64,000 nt of DNA from Thermoproteota archaeon (GTDB lineage: Archaea; Thermoproteota; Thermoprotei; Thermoproteales; Thermocladiaceae): positions 61,542-125,541 of the forward strand of contig JAADER010000062.1 of the NCBI GenBank assembly GCA_013153275.1, given 5' to 3'. Made by a program: the position numbers and the translations under genes. Each line of letters begins with the position of its first letter. Position 1 is the first letter of the stretch. Below the pieces are notes generated by a model. The model searched no databases, had not been told where the DNA came from, and was given only the letters and a program-made list of their open reading frames with translations. Below are positions 33,204-42,080 of this stretch, piece by piece.

Positions 33204-34417
33204 TGAGTATCCCTACGTATGAGCTCCTCGAGAATTCGCTCCAGTCCTTCTAGAGGCTCAGCAGGTATAGATATGTTGACTGTCGATATAGATATCAGAG
33301 TAGTCCGGCCACGCATCCCCTTTCCTGAGAGACGTGTCTCAACTATGCCTAGCCTCTTCAGCTCTTTCAAGTACTCCCACAGCTGAGTGTGCTTTCTAGG
33401 TCTCTCACCATACTGCTCACATATCATGTTATAGGTCTCCTCGACGATTCCGAAGGGCACATATGCCTGGTTCTTTCTAGCCTTGAGAGCTCTAACAATA
33501 GCGAGGAGAAACAGCTTCTTATGTAGACTGAGACCCTCAAGATACTCGATAGGTATTCCAGGAACGGAATGTTTCAAGGCCTCTCTAACATGTTCTGGAG
33601 TTATCCTTCCAGCGTTATCGAGCTCTGCAAGCTTCGCAGCCTGCCACAACACGTCAAGAGCAAACCTGGCATCGCCTCTATGACCTTCAGCACCCTTCTC
33701 CTCGTCAACTCCCGCAACATCAGCAATCATCTCAAGTATGTCATCATCATACGTACCCTCTCTGAGGGCCTCACGTGCTCTCTGTTCGAGTATGACGTAT
33801 ATCTGCTCCTTAGTGTAGGGCTCGAACTCTATCCTGACGTTCCCAAGAAGGCTTCTAGCAGATCTATCGATCCTATCTAGGAACCTTGCATCCTGACTGA
33901 CAAGTATCATACCTATCCTATACTTCCCAGTCTTATGATACATCTCCTCACTAAACTTTATGAAATCACTAAGCTGCTCCTCATCAGACACATCAGTTAG
34001 ATGAAAAACATCGTCTAACGTCACAATTATGTACAGGTTCCTCTCCTCCAGAGTATCCAGGAGAAGTTGCATCATGTCGCTTACTGAGAACCCCTTCTTA
34101 GGTAGTGGTACACCAAGCTGCGCTGCAATGTCTTTAAGTACTGAGAACAAGGTTCTTTTTGAGTAGCAGTATACATGAATGTACTTTAGGTTCTTATCTG
34201 AACACATCTTATCTATCTCCATTCCAAACTTCCTGGCAGTGACAGTCTTTCCAGTACCTGTCTTCCCTATCATGATGACCTTAGGACAGATGCTTCCGGG
34301 CTCCTCTATGAACTGCGAGAAGTATAGCTTGAGCTTACGGAGGTGGTTCTCTCTAAATGGTAAATGCTCGGGCATGTGCTCTGGTCTTAGAGCTTTCTCA
34401 TTCTTGAAAATTCTCAC
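33200..34417 (-). CDS. cdc6: Orc1/Cdc6 family replication initiator
   Basis: This AAA+ initiator binds origin recognition boxes and loads MCM. Walker A is GKTGTGKT near residue 52, Walker B IIVTLDDVFHL near 135, and sensor 1 LVSQDARF follows. The C-terminal winged helix (about residues 310-400) binds DNA. The start is the GTG at 34417, about 26 bp from a TATA-like AATTAAATC, with an origin-box-like dyad just beyond. It is coupled to the small regulator by ATGA. Confidence 0.93.
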   Translation of the reverse strand: MRIFKNEKALRPEHMPEHLPFRENHLRKLKLYFSQFIEEPGSICPKVIMIGKTGTGKTVTARKFGMEIDKMCSDKNLKYIHVYCYSKRTLFSVLKDIAAQLGVPLPKKGFSVSDMMQLLLDTLEERNLYIIVTLDDVFHLTDVSDEEQLSDFIKFSEEMYHKTGKYRIGMILVSQDARFLDRIDRSARSLLGNVRIEFEPYTKEQIYVILEQRAREALREGTYDDDILEMIADVAGVDEEKGAEGHRGDARFALDVLWQAAKLAELDNAGRITPEHVREALKHSVPGIPIEYLEGLSLHKKLFLLAIVRALKARKNQAYVPFGIVEETYNMICEQYGERPRKHTQLWEYLKELKRLGIVETRLSGKGMRGRTTLISISTVNISIPAEPLEGLERILEELIRRDTQ

Positions 34418-34454
34418 GTTAGTGCTATTTGTGTTCGCGATTTAATTAGTTTAC

Positions 34455-34469
34455 GTTTACTGTGGAAAC
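34455..34469. promoter_or_regulatory. Dyad resembling an origin recognition box upstream of cdc6
   Basis: GTTTACTGTGGAAAC is an inverted repeat of GTTTCC/GGAAAC with one mismatch, like the dyad core of archaeal origin recognition boxes. It sits 38 bp upstream of the cdc6 start in an AT-rich 82-bp gap. Only one copy is seen, and there is no G-rich flank, so it may be an autoregulatory site and not a full origin. Confidence 0.35.
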
Positions 34470-34499
34470 TTTTCCTACTATAGACTGAAAGTTTCAATG

Positions 34500-35060
34500 T
34501 TATGTGACGTAAGGACGATACATGAGGATGCTCCTATCAGGATACCCGACATATGCTCCACATAGCTCACATACCTGCTCGACAAGCACAAGAACGCTCG
34601 GCCTCTCGAGATCTATCCTACAAGTGTTGCACAGTCTCTGACAGATATAGTACCCAATGATCCTCTCAGCACGACTCTCACCTCTCATACCTCTGAACCT
34701 ACACCTTACAGCTATTCTAGAACCCTCATATGTATCAGACCATAATAATGGTAAAAACTGTTCGATAACTATCACAACAACGTCCTCAAACCCCTTCAGG
34801 TCAGCGGTAGTCCACACAAGCAGCGGGACGACCGATCTCGCGAGTCTGCGTACATGTGCCATGGATAGCATTATGCGAGAGAGATCTCTTGAGCTCAAGT
34901 CTCTTGAGAGTACCAGCACCACTCCAGGAGCATTTTCAAACGTTCTAGCATAGCATTCTACTCCTCTAGCCAGAAGAAGACTCTCAATCTCCTCAGCCAC
35001 CTTTCTCTCTCTAAATGCCTCGGTCGTCAGAAGAACTACACCTCTAGCCCTATCCTCCAT
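34500..35060 (-). CDS. THUMP domain protein (Tan1-like)
   Basis: The 186-residue protein ends in a THUMP RNA-binding domain, recognisable from RIAVRCRFRGMR, RIIGYYICQ and LERPSVLVLVEQVCEL. No catalytic domain follows, which matches archaeal and eukaryotic Tan1 partners of tRNA cytidine acetyltransferase. I start it at the ATG at 35060 (MEDRARG), which overlaps the end of the upstream MoaD-like gene by 11 bp. An upstream ATG at 35117 would run deeper into that gene. Confidence 0.75.
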   Translation of the reverse strand: MEDRARGVVLLTTEAFRERKVAEEIESLLLARGVECYARTFENAPGVVLVLSRDLSSRDLSRIMLSMAHVRRLARSVVPLLVWTTADLKGFEDVVVIVIEQFLPLLWSDTYEGSRIAVRCRFRGMRGESRAERIIGYYICQRLCNTCRIDLERPSVLVLVEQVCELCGAYVGYPDRSILMYRPYVT

Positions 35061-35370
35061 GTATGTATGCAAGCACTGTGACTCTTGAACCATCCCTAAG
35101 CTCTGTATTGAGACCATCGAGGAGCCTTATATCTACATCATCCACAAATATCACGATGTCAGGCCTGAGCTTCCTGTTAGATCTATCCCAAATCCTCTCA
35201 TATAGGTCCGGATTGATGAAGTACAGCATCTCCACTAGGTCCCTCACTTTTGAGCCTCTTCTCAGGGTGAGCACGATCTTTCCATCTCTCGAGGCTAGGT
35301 ATTTTAACACTCCCAGAAACTGAATATCGACTGTAATGAAATATGTAGCGTACGTACCGTTGTATGACAT
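35050..35370 (-). CDS. MoaD/ThiS-like ubiquitin-fold sulfur carrier ending in Gly-Gly
   Basis: A beta-grasp protein reads ITVDIQFLGVLKYL at the start, VIFVDDVDIRLL in the middle, LRDGSRVTVLAYIHGG at the end. The last two residues are the Gly-Gly that is activated as thiocarboxylate or isopeptide donor in MoaD, Urm1 and SAMP proteins. I choose ATG 35370, which overlaps the divergent ogt start by 35 bp; the ATG at 35424 is possible. Its product may feed molybdopterin, tRNA thiolation or protein modification; the THUMP neighbour favours tRNA. Confidence 0.75.
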   Translation of the reverse strand: MSYNGTYATYFITVDIQFLGVLKYLASRDGKIVLTLRRGSKVRDLVEMLYFINPDLYERIWDRSNRKLRPDIVIFVDDVDIRLLDGLNTELRDGSRVTVLAYIHGG

Positions 35371-35920
35371 AGGACTGCTCAGGCTTGACATAGGGCAGGG
35401 CCTTAAGTTACTTTCTAGCTCCATAGTCGATGGTAGCCTCCCCCTTGAGCAGTCATCTCCACCTCCCGCTGACCGTGTTCTCGAGCTTATATCGCTGATC
35501 AGAGATATAATACATGGTAGGGAGGATAGTATTAAAGTACTTCCCTACCTATCTCTACCTGACGGGCTGAAAGGTCTGATACTGCTGGCAACATTATCGA
35601 TACCTAGAGGAAAAGTAGCATCATATAGCCAGATTGCCCAGATCATAGGAACATCTCCCAGAGTTGTTGGGAGAGTGCTAGCGTTGAACCCATACCCAGT
35701 CATAGTTCCCTGTCATAGAGTAGTGAGGAGCAGCGGAGAGCTGGGAGGATATAGCTCAAGCAAGATTGACGTGAAGATGAGAATTCTCGAGAGAGAGGGC
35801 GTCAGAATATCTGAGGGGAAGGTCAGGAAGAGCGACTTCATAAGCACGGACCAGCTGAAAGAGAGGTTCGCTAGAGTACTTCAAGAGTACAGGAAGGTCA
35901 GAGATAACGCAAACGTTTAA
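35336..35920 (+). CDS. ogt: Methylated-DNA-protein cysteine methyltransferase
   Basis: This suicide repair protein removes alkyl groups from O6-alkylguanine. The active site PCHRVV has the acceptor Cys126, followed by the family stretch GELGGYSS. The helix-turn-helix region VASYSQIAQIIGTSPRVVGRVL binds the DNA minor groove. The N-terminal 75 residues are divergent, as is usual. A TATTTTAAC element lies about 28 bp upstream of the ATG at 35336. Confidence 0.94.
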   Translation: MKYVAYVPLYDIGLLRLDIGQGLKLLSSSIVDGSLPLEQSSPPPADRVLELISLIRDIIHGREDSIKVLPYLSLPDGLKGLILLATLSIPRGKVASYSQIAQIIGTSPRVVGRVLALNPYPVIVPCHRVVRSSGELGGYSSSKIDVKMRILEREGVRISEGKVRKSDFISTDQLKERFARVLQEYRKVRDNANV

Positions 35921-35951
35921 TACTCCTCCAATGACCTAGACTTGCTGGACC

Positions 35952-36215
35952 ATGGTTAGGCCAGCATACAGGTCGAGATCATTGAGAAGAGTGAAAGTGA
36001 GGACTCCAGGAGGAGAACTAAGAGTACACTACGAGAAGAGGTTCAGAAACCCTCCCAGATGCGCGATATGTGGAAGAGTGCTACAGGGAATGAATGAGAA
36101 GAGAGTCAAGACAGATCACGAGCCTATAAGAGCAGTGTCAAGACCATACGGAGGCTACGTATGTCACGAGTGTCTAAGGAAGGGACTTAAAATAGCAGTC
36201 AGATTAAGAGGCTAA
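35952..36215 (+). CDS. rpl34e: Ribosomal protein L34e
   Basis: This 87-residue archaeal/eukaryotic large-subunit protein begins MVRPAYRSRSLRRV and has a zinc site formed by CAICG and CHEC pairs. It is the first gene of an L34e-cmk-L14e run seen in many archaea. The stop overlaps the cmk start codon, so translation is coupled. Confidence 0.97.
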   Translation: MVRPAYRSRSLRRVKVRTPGGELRVHYEKRFRNPPRCAICGRVLQGMNEKRVKTDHEPIRAVSRPYGGYVCHECLRKGLKIAVRLRG

Positions 36216-36763
36216 TGGTAGTAATAGCCGTAAGCGGGCAACCAGCAAGCGGAAAGACCACCATTGCGAAGAAGCTGGCAGAACACTATGGCCTAAGATA
36301 CATCTCGAACGGCATGCTTTTTCGAAAGCTCGCCGAACAGAGAGGAATACCCTTCCTAGAGTTCCACAAGCTCGCTGAGCAGGATGAGAACATTGACAGG
36401 CAGATCGATGCAATGGCCATAGAGGAGGCTAAGAAGGGGAACGTCGTCATAGAAGGGCACCTGGCTGGGTGGGTCCTGAAGGATATAGCTGACGTGAAGA
36501 TCTACCTCAAGGCAAGTCTCGAGGTAAGGGCCAGAAGGCTTGCACAGCGTGAGAACATGTCTATTGAGGATGCTATAAGAGAGATAAAGTTCAGAGAGGA
36601 GAGCAACAGGAAGAGATATCTCAAGATATATGGCATAGATATTAACGATCTCTCAGTTTTTGACATAGTTATAGACACAACGTACCTAAACGTTGAGGAA
36701 GTACTAGAAATATTACGCTCATACATAGACAAGGTCATCGAGAGAAGACGTAGCAATACTTAA
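36215..36763 (+). CDS. cmk: Cytidylate kinase, archaeal type
   Basis: It phosphorylates CMP and dCMP. The P-loop is SGQPASGKTT at about residues 6-15, the NMP-binding segment is YISNGMLFRKLAEQRG, and the ARRLAQRENMS lid and IEGHLAGW follow. The 182-residue length is normal for the short archaeal enzyme. It is embedded between ribosomal protein genes, a conserved archaeal arrangement. Confidence 0.95.
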   Translation: MVVIAVSGQPASGKTTIAKKLAEHYGLRYISNGMLFRKLAEQRGIPFLEFHKLAEQDENIDRQIDAMAIEEAKKGNVVIEGHLAGWVLKDIADVKIYLKASLEVRARRLAQRENMSIEDAIREIKFREESNRKRYLKIYGIDINDLSVFDIVIDTTYLNVEEVLEILRSYIDKVIERRRSNT

Positions 36764-36792
36764 ATTAGCGAGCACATACTCGACTAGGCGAC

Positions 36793-37101
36793 ATGCCACG
36801 AGTATTCGATGTTGGCAGGATATGCGTCAAGACTGCAGGAAGAGAGGCAGGAAGAAAATGTGTAATAGTGGACATAATAGACCAGAACTTCGTCCTAATA
36901 ACAGGACCTAGACAGCTGACAGGCGTTAAGAGAAGAAGAGCCAACATAAGACACCTCGAGCCAACAGAACACAAGATCGAGATACCGAAAGGAGCGAGCG
37001 ACGAGGAGGTACTCAAAGCAATAGAGTCTGCCGGACTCGTAGACTACATGAAGGAGATAGTCAAGCCAAGACTGTTCCTAGTACCTACACAGCGAGTATA
37101 A
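36793..37101 (+). CDS. rpl14e: Ribosomal protein L14e
   Basis: A 102-residue KOW-fold protein starts [20 protein letters not shown], typical of archaeal L14e. A TATA-like ACTTAAATT about 28 bp upstream gives it a promoter of its own despite the 29-bp distance to cmk. The commonly following cbf5 gene is absent; instead a convergent DHH gene follows after 6 bp. Confidence 0.96.
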   Translation: MPRVFDVGRICVKTAGREAGRKCVIVDIIDQNFVLITGPRQLTGVKRRRANIRHLEPTEHKIEIPKGASDEEVLKAIESAGLVDYMKEIVKPRLFLVPTQRV

Positions 37102-37107
37102 CATATC

Positions 37108-38097
37108 CTAGACCTCCAATCTCTCAATTATGGGTCCTCTTCTCACAATATAGAGCTCGATCCTGTTAGTGTTAAGATACTCCTTCAGCGTTCTTATAAA
37201 CACGTTGAGTCCCTCTCCCGGTTTAAATAGTGGAGCTTTATATTGCGCTCCTGCAGCAAACTTGTGCCCTCCACCTCCTAATCTTGTAACTATCTGCGTG
37301 CAGTCGTAAGGTCCATCCTTATCTGCTCCGCAGTAGAGTCTGTATGTTCTGAATCCTCTTCTAACTAATATATTTATGAACTTTGCTCTCTTTTCTTTCT
37401 GAATCTTTATGTTTAACTGTCTGAAAGATATTCTAAAATCTTTCATCTTTGGGAAGTAGACCGTTATGATCTCTCTGTCAGGGAGAGTTCTCACGATGTG
37501 CTCCATCAATCTCTCGGCCTCGAGGCCTCTTTCAACTGCTCTAGCAACAGCCTCATCTCTGAGCACGTCTCTCACATCCATCTCTGCTAGAAGCCTCACC
37601 ATTCTGAGCTTGGTCCTGTATCCTGAGTATCTCACGGCTAGATCGATCAGTTTCGCTTCTTCAGTCACTATGTTCGCTGTGTCAGATTCTATCGCTATGG
37701 ATACAATCTTCTTAACATGTTCATCATTATCTAGACCTAGTAACTTGGCAGCAAGTATTGCAGCGCAGGGAGCTGATGGATCGTAGAGCTCTTTTTCTGC
37801 ACATGGTGGATTAGTCTTATGATGGTCAGCACGCATCTTAACCCTGCTTCCAGGTGGGCAAGGAAGGTCTGCAACGAAGTCCCATCTCACGAGCTTGAGC
37901 CATCTTGACCTCACTACCTGTGCAGGTGCTCTGAGGACGACGGTCGCGTTTCTATATTTTCTGACGAATATTGCACAACTTATCACTCCATCAGGATCAC
38001 CGACATCACATAGCGCGACAGGCCTCCCAAGAGCCCTTGCGACTGTCACTCGCATCATGTCCATGAGATCTCGAAGCACTTGCAGACACGGTTTCAA
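37108..38097 (-). CDS. DHH superfamily phosphoesterase (RecJ/NrnA-like)
   Basis: The 329-residue protein has the DHH-domain metal motifs CDVGDPDG near residue 30 and ADHHKT near 92, and a C-terminal DHHA1 domain with GGGGHKFAAG. Such enzymes hydrolyse short oligonucleotides or act as RecJ-like exonucleases in archaea; this short form lacks RecJ's OB fold. It is convergent with rpl14e. The substrate cannot be decided from sequence. Confidence 0.85.
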   Translation of the reverse strand: MKPCLQVLRDLMDMMRVTVARALGRPVALCDVGDPDGVISCAIFVRKYRNATVVLRAPAQVVRSRWLKLVRWDFVADLPCPPGSRVKMRADHHKTNPPCAEKELYDPSAPCAAILAAKLLGLDNDEHVKKIVSIAIESDTANIVTEEAKLIDLAVRYSGYRTKLRMVRLLAEMDVRDVLRDEAVARAVERGLEAERLMEHIVRTLPDREIITVYFPKMKDFRISFRQLNIKIQKEKRAKFINILVRRGFRTYRLYCGADKDGPYDCTQIVTRLGGGGHKFAAGAQYKAPLFKPGEGLNVFIRTLKEYLNTNRIELYIVRRGPIIERLEV

Positions 38098-38131
38098 TGT
38101 TATTTAACCTATTATGTGGTAGGTACCTACG

Positions 38132-38494
38132 ATGAGCGAGGAGGTGAGAGGTAGGACTCTTGCGGTGATAGACATAAGAGGACATACTATACATATTGTT
38201 AAGGATGAAAGTACAGGAAATGTATACATGTACGAGAGATGGAGCGAGGACGAGGATCTCGTGGAGGTGGAGCTTGGAACGATAGATGAGGAGGGGATAT
38301 ATGAGGAGATCGTGAGGAGGATCGACGAGGAGTTGAAGCTTCCACGTCCAGTCAGAGGGAGACTCAAGGCAAAGTTGAAGGAGCTCAAGATACCTGTGTC
38401 AGCTAGACTGGTAGAGAGAGAGCAGGTAACAATACTCGATATTAAAGGACAGAAAGGTAGAGCACAGCTGATAGCAAGGTTTTCAATACAGTAG
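38132..38494 (+). CDS. Hypothetical protein
   Basis: The 120-residue soluble protein opens with strands LAVIDIRGHTIHIVKD and VYMYERW and continues with a charged helical half rich in Glu and Lys. No known motif is seen. It is followed after 21 bp by a small membrane protein on the same strand, suggesting a two-gene operon. Confidence 0.65.
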   Translation: MSEEVRGRTLAVIDIRGHTIHIVKDESTGNVYMYERWSEDEDLVEVELGTIDEEGIYEEIVRRIDEELKLPRPVRGRLKAKLKELKIPVSARLVEREQVTILDIKGQKGRAQLIARFSIQ

Positions 38495-38515
38495 ACATAT
38501 ACGATAACACGGATC

Positions 38516-38980
38516 ATGGGGATAGTAGAGAGAATATCGAGAATAGCGGACAGAGTTGTGGGATGCATCGAGGTATGTCCTGACGAGAGGTCCCTAGAGC
38601 TGTATAAGAACGTTCTTGGAGCAATCCTGATATCACCGTTCCTAGTATCAGTGTTCGAGTTCTTCTCTGTATCCTCTCCGGTAGTATATTCGGCCTCTCT
38701 CTTAGCAATATATGTGGCACTGTTCGTAGCGTTGATATACTTCAGGAGTAGAGTATGTGGGTATCTGAGTGCTGAGGGTCTAGTTGTGAAGGGTAGAAAG
38801 ATTGATCTGAGCTCTGTTAGGCTCATTGTGATAAACACTAGAGAGTGCATAGTCGAGATATTTGGAGAGAGGGAGCGCATGGTGTTGAGAATGACATCGC
38901 TGATCGATAGAGAATCGAGAGTAGTTAGAAGGATAGTTACAGGTCTCGAGAGACGTGGAATACCTGTAGCAGTGATATAG
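38516..38980 (+). CDS. Hypothetical membrane protein with PH-like tail
   Basis: The 154-residue protein has two transmembrane segments at about residues 35-55 and 58-78, followed by a beta-rich tail (GLVVKGRKIDLSSVRLIVIN...VEIFGERERMVLRM) resembling the PH-like/bPH fold of small archaeal membrane proteins. The tail would face the cytoplasm if the short loop is outside. An open frame on the opposite strand (38104-38988) is a shadow. No function is known. Confidence 0.65.
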   Translation: MGIVERISRIADRVVGCIEVCPDERSLELYKNVLGAILISPFLVSVFEFFSVSSPVVYSASLLAIYVALFVALIYFRSRVCGYLSAEGLVVKGRKIDLSSVRLIVINTRECIVEIFGERERMVLRMTSLIDRESRVVRRIVTGLERRGIPVAVI

Positions 38981-38987
38981 GTCATCA

Positions 38988-40193
38988 TTACCTCCTCGTG
39001 ACTATCCTTATGACCATTCTATGCTGAAGTTTTGCATCAAGGCTCAGTTTCTTGCCAGTTCTCACATCTATAGCACATACAGCCTTCTCAGCTATCTCAC
39101 TATGGATCTTGCGAGCAAGGTCCAGGACTGTCGAGTCCCTGGGCAGGAGGTAGACGTCAGGGAGGACGTTTCCCTCAGTGTCCGTGAGCTTCTTCTCGTC
39201 AGCTACCGGGAAGACTGCTACCATTCCTAGGACATCGAACACTGCTGTGTTCAGGGCCTGTACCACTCCTGTGCCTCCCCACTTCCTCATTATCTCTCTT
39301 ATCCTCTCCAGCGCTCTCTCCTGTTCCGGTCTCAGTTTAGCTCTGTCCACTATCTCGAAGTCTGGATCGCCTGGTAAGTACCTTACTAGTCCTTTCTGTG
39401 ATGCTCTTCTTAATGCTAGTTCTGCTTCAGCAGATGTGGGAACTATCCTATATTTCTTAAGTTCTCTAATCATTCTCTTCACGTTATCCTCGGCCTCAGG
39501 TATGTCTATCTTGTTCGCAGCGATGACCATGGGCTTAGAGAGCTCCCTTATAAGCTCAGCAAATCTCTGTAGATCATCGTCCGTCCACGTGCTTGGACTC
39601 CTCTTATCTAGACCAAGCTCCTGAAGAGCCTGTACAAGCTCTCTCTCAGTGACTCCCAGGCCGCTCAGTCTGTCTAGGAGGACTGTCCTGATATCCTTCT
39701 TTGCATACTCTACCATTCTCACTATTCTCTCCCAGTCCTTCTTAAGTATCTGGTACATCCACATTACCAGTTCCTTCTCTAGAAACAGTACGTCTTCAAT
39801 AGGATCCCTTGTTCCTGGCTTGACGGGTCTTCCCTCCTCGTCTGTCGATCCAGATGCATCTACAACATGTATGAGGACTGAAGCCCGTCTGACGTGGTCA
39901 AGAAACTGATTTCCCAGTCCTCTCCCCTGCCACGCCCCTGGGACCAGTCCTGCTATGTCCACGAGCTCTACAGGTATGAACCTGTTCCCATCTATGCACA
40001 TCGAGTTCCTAGGATTATCCTTAACATTGAACTCTCTACACACACATGGTATCCTCACGTACGCTATGCCCACGTTCGGCTCTATCGTTGTGAACGGGTA
40101 TGGCGCTATCTTAACATCTACAAGCGTTGCTGCTGCAAAGAAGGTAGACTTTCCCACATTTGGCTTTCCCACGAGGCCTATCTGCACGTTCAC
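38988..40193 (-). CDS. ychF: YchF/OLA1-type GTPase-ATPase
   Basis: The Obg-family P-loop protein has G1 GKPNVGKST at residues 9-17, G3 VELVDIAGLVPGA, a region replacing the usual NKXD specificity motif as AANKIDI, and a C-terminal TGS domain ending in the HRMVIRIVTRR region. OLA1/YchF proteins often prefer ATP and associate with ribosomes. The 401-residue length is normal. A TATA-like TTAAATAGG lies in the 50-bp gap before the divergent M42 peptidase gene. Confidence 0.94.
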   Translation of the reverse strand: MNVQIGLVGKPNVGKSTFFAAATLVDVKIAPYPFTTIEPNVGIAYVRIPCVCREFNVKDNPRNSMCIDGNRFIPVELVDIAGLVPGAWQGRGLGNQFLDHVRRASVLIHVVDASGSTDEEGRPVKPGTRDPIEDVLFLEKELVMWMYQILKKDWERIVRMVEYAKKDIRTVLLDRLSGLGVTERELVQALQELGLDKRSPSTWTDDDLQRFAELIRELSKPMVIAANKIDIPEAEDNVKRMIRELKKYRIVPTSAEAELALRRASQKGLVRYLPGDPDFEIVDRAKLRPEQERALERIREIMRKWGGTGVVQALNTAVFDVLGMVAVFPVADEKKLTDTEGNVLPDVYLLPRDSTVLDLARKIHSEIAEKAVCAIDVRTGKKLSLDAKLQHRMVIRIVTRR

Positions 40194-40243
40194 GCTATCA
40201 GCGTATATGTTAAATAGGATCTTCCTTATAGACTATACTACTT

Positions 40244-41347
40244 GTGGTAACGCTGGAGGAAGCCTTTCAGCTTCTTAAGAAGCTGTCCGACGCTTTCGGA
40301 CCATCAGCACATGAGGACGAGGTCAGACAGATAATAGTTGAGGAGCTTGAGAGGCTCTGCGACAAGGTCCTCATCGACAGGTGGGGAAACGTGTATGGTA
40401 TAAGAAACGGAAAAACAGACAACAAGATAATGCTTGCAGCACACATGGACGAGATAGGCCTAATCATAGACAAGATAGAGAAGAATGGCTTTCTAAGATT
40501 TAGACCTATAGGAGGATGGACAGAACAGGCACTAGTCTCACAGAGAGTACTAGTAAAGAACGTAAAAGGGGAGAAGATACTTGGAGTGATAGGAGTTAGA
40601 CCACCACATGCTACACCGCCAGGAGAGGAGAGAAAGCTACCTGAACTAAAAGACCTGTACATAGATGTAGGAGCACGATCAAGAGAAGAGATAGAGGAGC
40701 TTGGAATAAGACCTGGATGTGTAGCAGTGCTCGATAGACAGCTATCAAGACTAGGAAAGAGGCTGGTCACAGGAAAGGCCCTCGACAACAGGGCCGGAGT
40801 AGCAACCATGCTTCTCGCACTCAAGATGCTTGAGAACGAGGAACCATACATGACGATATATGCAGTAGCAACGGTACAGGAGGAGATCGGGCTAAGAGGA
40901 GCCGGCATAGCTGCAGAGAAGGTGAACCCAACGTTCGCTATAGCACTAGACACCACTATAGCACTTGACGTTCCTGGAGTGCCAGAGAGAGAACATACGA
41001 TAAAGCTTGGAGCAGGCCCAGCAATAAAGTTCATGGACGGTGGAAGAATAGGAATGTTCATAGCGCATAGAGCGGTCAGAGACTTCCTAATCGAGGTTGC
41101 AGAGAGCGAGAAGATACCGTACCAGGTAGAGATCCTCCTAGGAGGGACGACTGACGCTACAGCGATAGCGTTCAGAAGAGAGGGAATACCCGCAGGAGGA
41201 GTAGCCATACCTACAAGATATGTTCACTCATGTATAGAGACGCTTGATCTCGAGGACCTCGTGAACTCCGCTAAGCTACTAGCTAGGTGCATGGTTAGGG
41301 CTGGTCCTGAGCTCATAGAGAAGCTTAGAGACATAATGGTGAAGTAA
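40244..41347 (+). CDS. M42 family metallo-aminopeptidase
   Basis: This TET-type aminopeptidase trims peptides, probably as a large self-assembled complex downstream of the proteasome. Metal ligands lie in AAHMDEIG near residue 67, ALDNRAG near 180, EEIGLRGAG with the catalytic Glu near 212, ALDTT near 234, and a C-terminal RYVHSCIET near 326. The start is a GTG at 40244. The 367-residue length is standard. Specificity within the family cannot be predicted. Confidence 0.93.
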   Translation: MVTLEEAFQLLKKLSDAFGPSAHEDEVRQIIVEELERLCDKVLIDRWGNVYGIRNGKTDNKIMLAAHMDEIGLIIDKIEKNGFLRFRPIGGWTEQALVSQRVLVKNVKGEKILGVIGVRPPHATPPGEERKLPELKDLYIDVGARSREEIEELGIRPGCVAVLDRQLSRLGKRLVTGKALDNRAGVATMLLALKMLENEEPYMTIYAVATVQEEIGLRGAGIAAEKVNPTFAIALDTTIALDVPGVPEREHTIKLGAGPAIKFMDGGRIGMFIAHRAVRDFLIEVAESEKIPYQVEILLGGTTDATAIAFRREGIPAGGVAIPTRYVHSCIETLDLEDLVNSAKLLARCMVRAGPELIEKLRDIMVK

Positions 41348-41350
41348 CCT

Positions 41351-42022
41351 CTAACGAATCTCGAATAGCTCCCTAACGTTGCCATACCTCTCAACAATAC
41401 TATCACAATAATCCTCTAGACATGATGGGACAATGAGCACATTATAGGAGGCATAACCTACAGGTAAGCTCCTCTCCACGATAGCATCGAGACCCTCTCG
41501 CGAGACACCTTCAAGACCATTCTCAACACTGTACCCTAGATCTTTAAGACAGTCCTTAACACCCATAATCCATCCCTGAACTATGTCCGGTCTCATACTT
41601 ATCCTTACCAGAGCCCCTCTCAGAATCTTCTGTCTCTCACAGACTCTCAGAATCACTGCAAGCTTCTTCAGATATATCTTATTCACCTTCTTCTCAAGAT
41701 CCTTCAGATGCTGTGTAAGCTTCTGACAGTACCTTCTCTGAAGTTCTGTACATATTTCATATTTTCTCTCATCTATCTTAGTTATATCTTCCATAAGTGG
41801 ATTCTCGACATCAAGCATCGAGGTAGAGTATATTAGTCTCCTAACGCTCGATAAGACCTGCTTGAGGTTCACAACATCTATGTCAGGTAGCTTTCTAGAG
41901 ATCTGATGTATTATTGGGTCTATGTTCATCGAATATATGTATCCTATGAGAATCGGAAGAATCTCAACGTTCTTCTCTATATATGTTCCAAGTTGGTTAA
42001 CTATGTCGTCTACTGCGGTCAT
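41351..42022 (-). CDS. Hypothetical protein, helical
   Basis: I do not recognise this 223-residue, almost wholly helical protein. It contains a possible short coiled coil in its middle (LQRRYCQKLTQHLKDLEKKV) and several cysteines. It has no transmembrane segment. It is convergent with the M42 peptidase, 3 bp apart, and diverges from the cis-prenyltransferase gene. Confidence 0.65.
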   Translation of the reverse strand: MTAVDDIVNQLGTYIEKNVEILPILIGYIYSMNIDPIIHQISRKLPDIDVVNLKQVLSSVRRLIYSTSMLDVENPLMEDITKIDERKYEICTELQRRYCQKLTQHLKDLEKKVNKIYLKKLAVILRVCERQKILRGALVRISMRPDIVQGWIMGVKDCLKDLGYSVENGLEGVSREGLDAIVERSLPVGYASYNVLIVPSCLEDYCDSIVERYGNVRELFEIR

Positions 42023-42080
42023 GAGACAACTCTAGCTGTAATATATTTAAATATCTTCTTTAGACTCCGCTAGATGTAGA

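Noticed and set aside
38104..38988. Open frame of 294 codons on the minus strand
   Set aside because: Ser/Thr/Leu/Ile-rich mirror of two plus-strand frames that have good starts and tight spacing; it has no family signature.
40267..41208. Open frame of 313 codons on the minus strand
   Set aside because: Lies wholly inside the M42 peptidase gene, whose metal motifs are intact; the frame is a low-complexity Ser-rich shadow.
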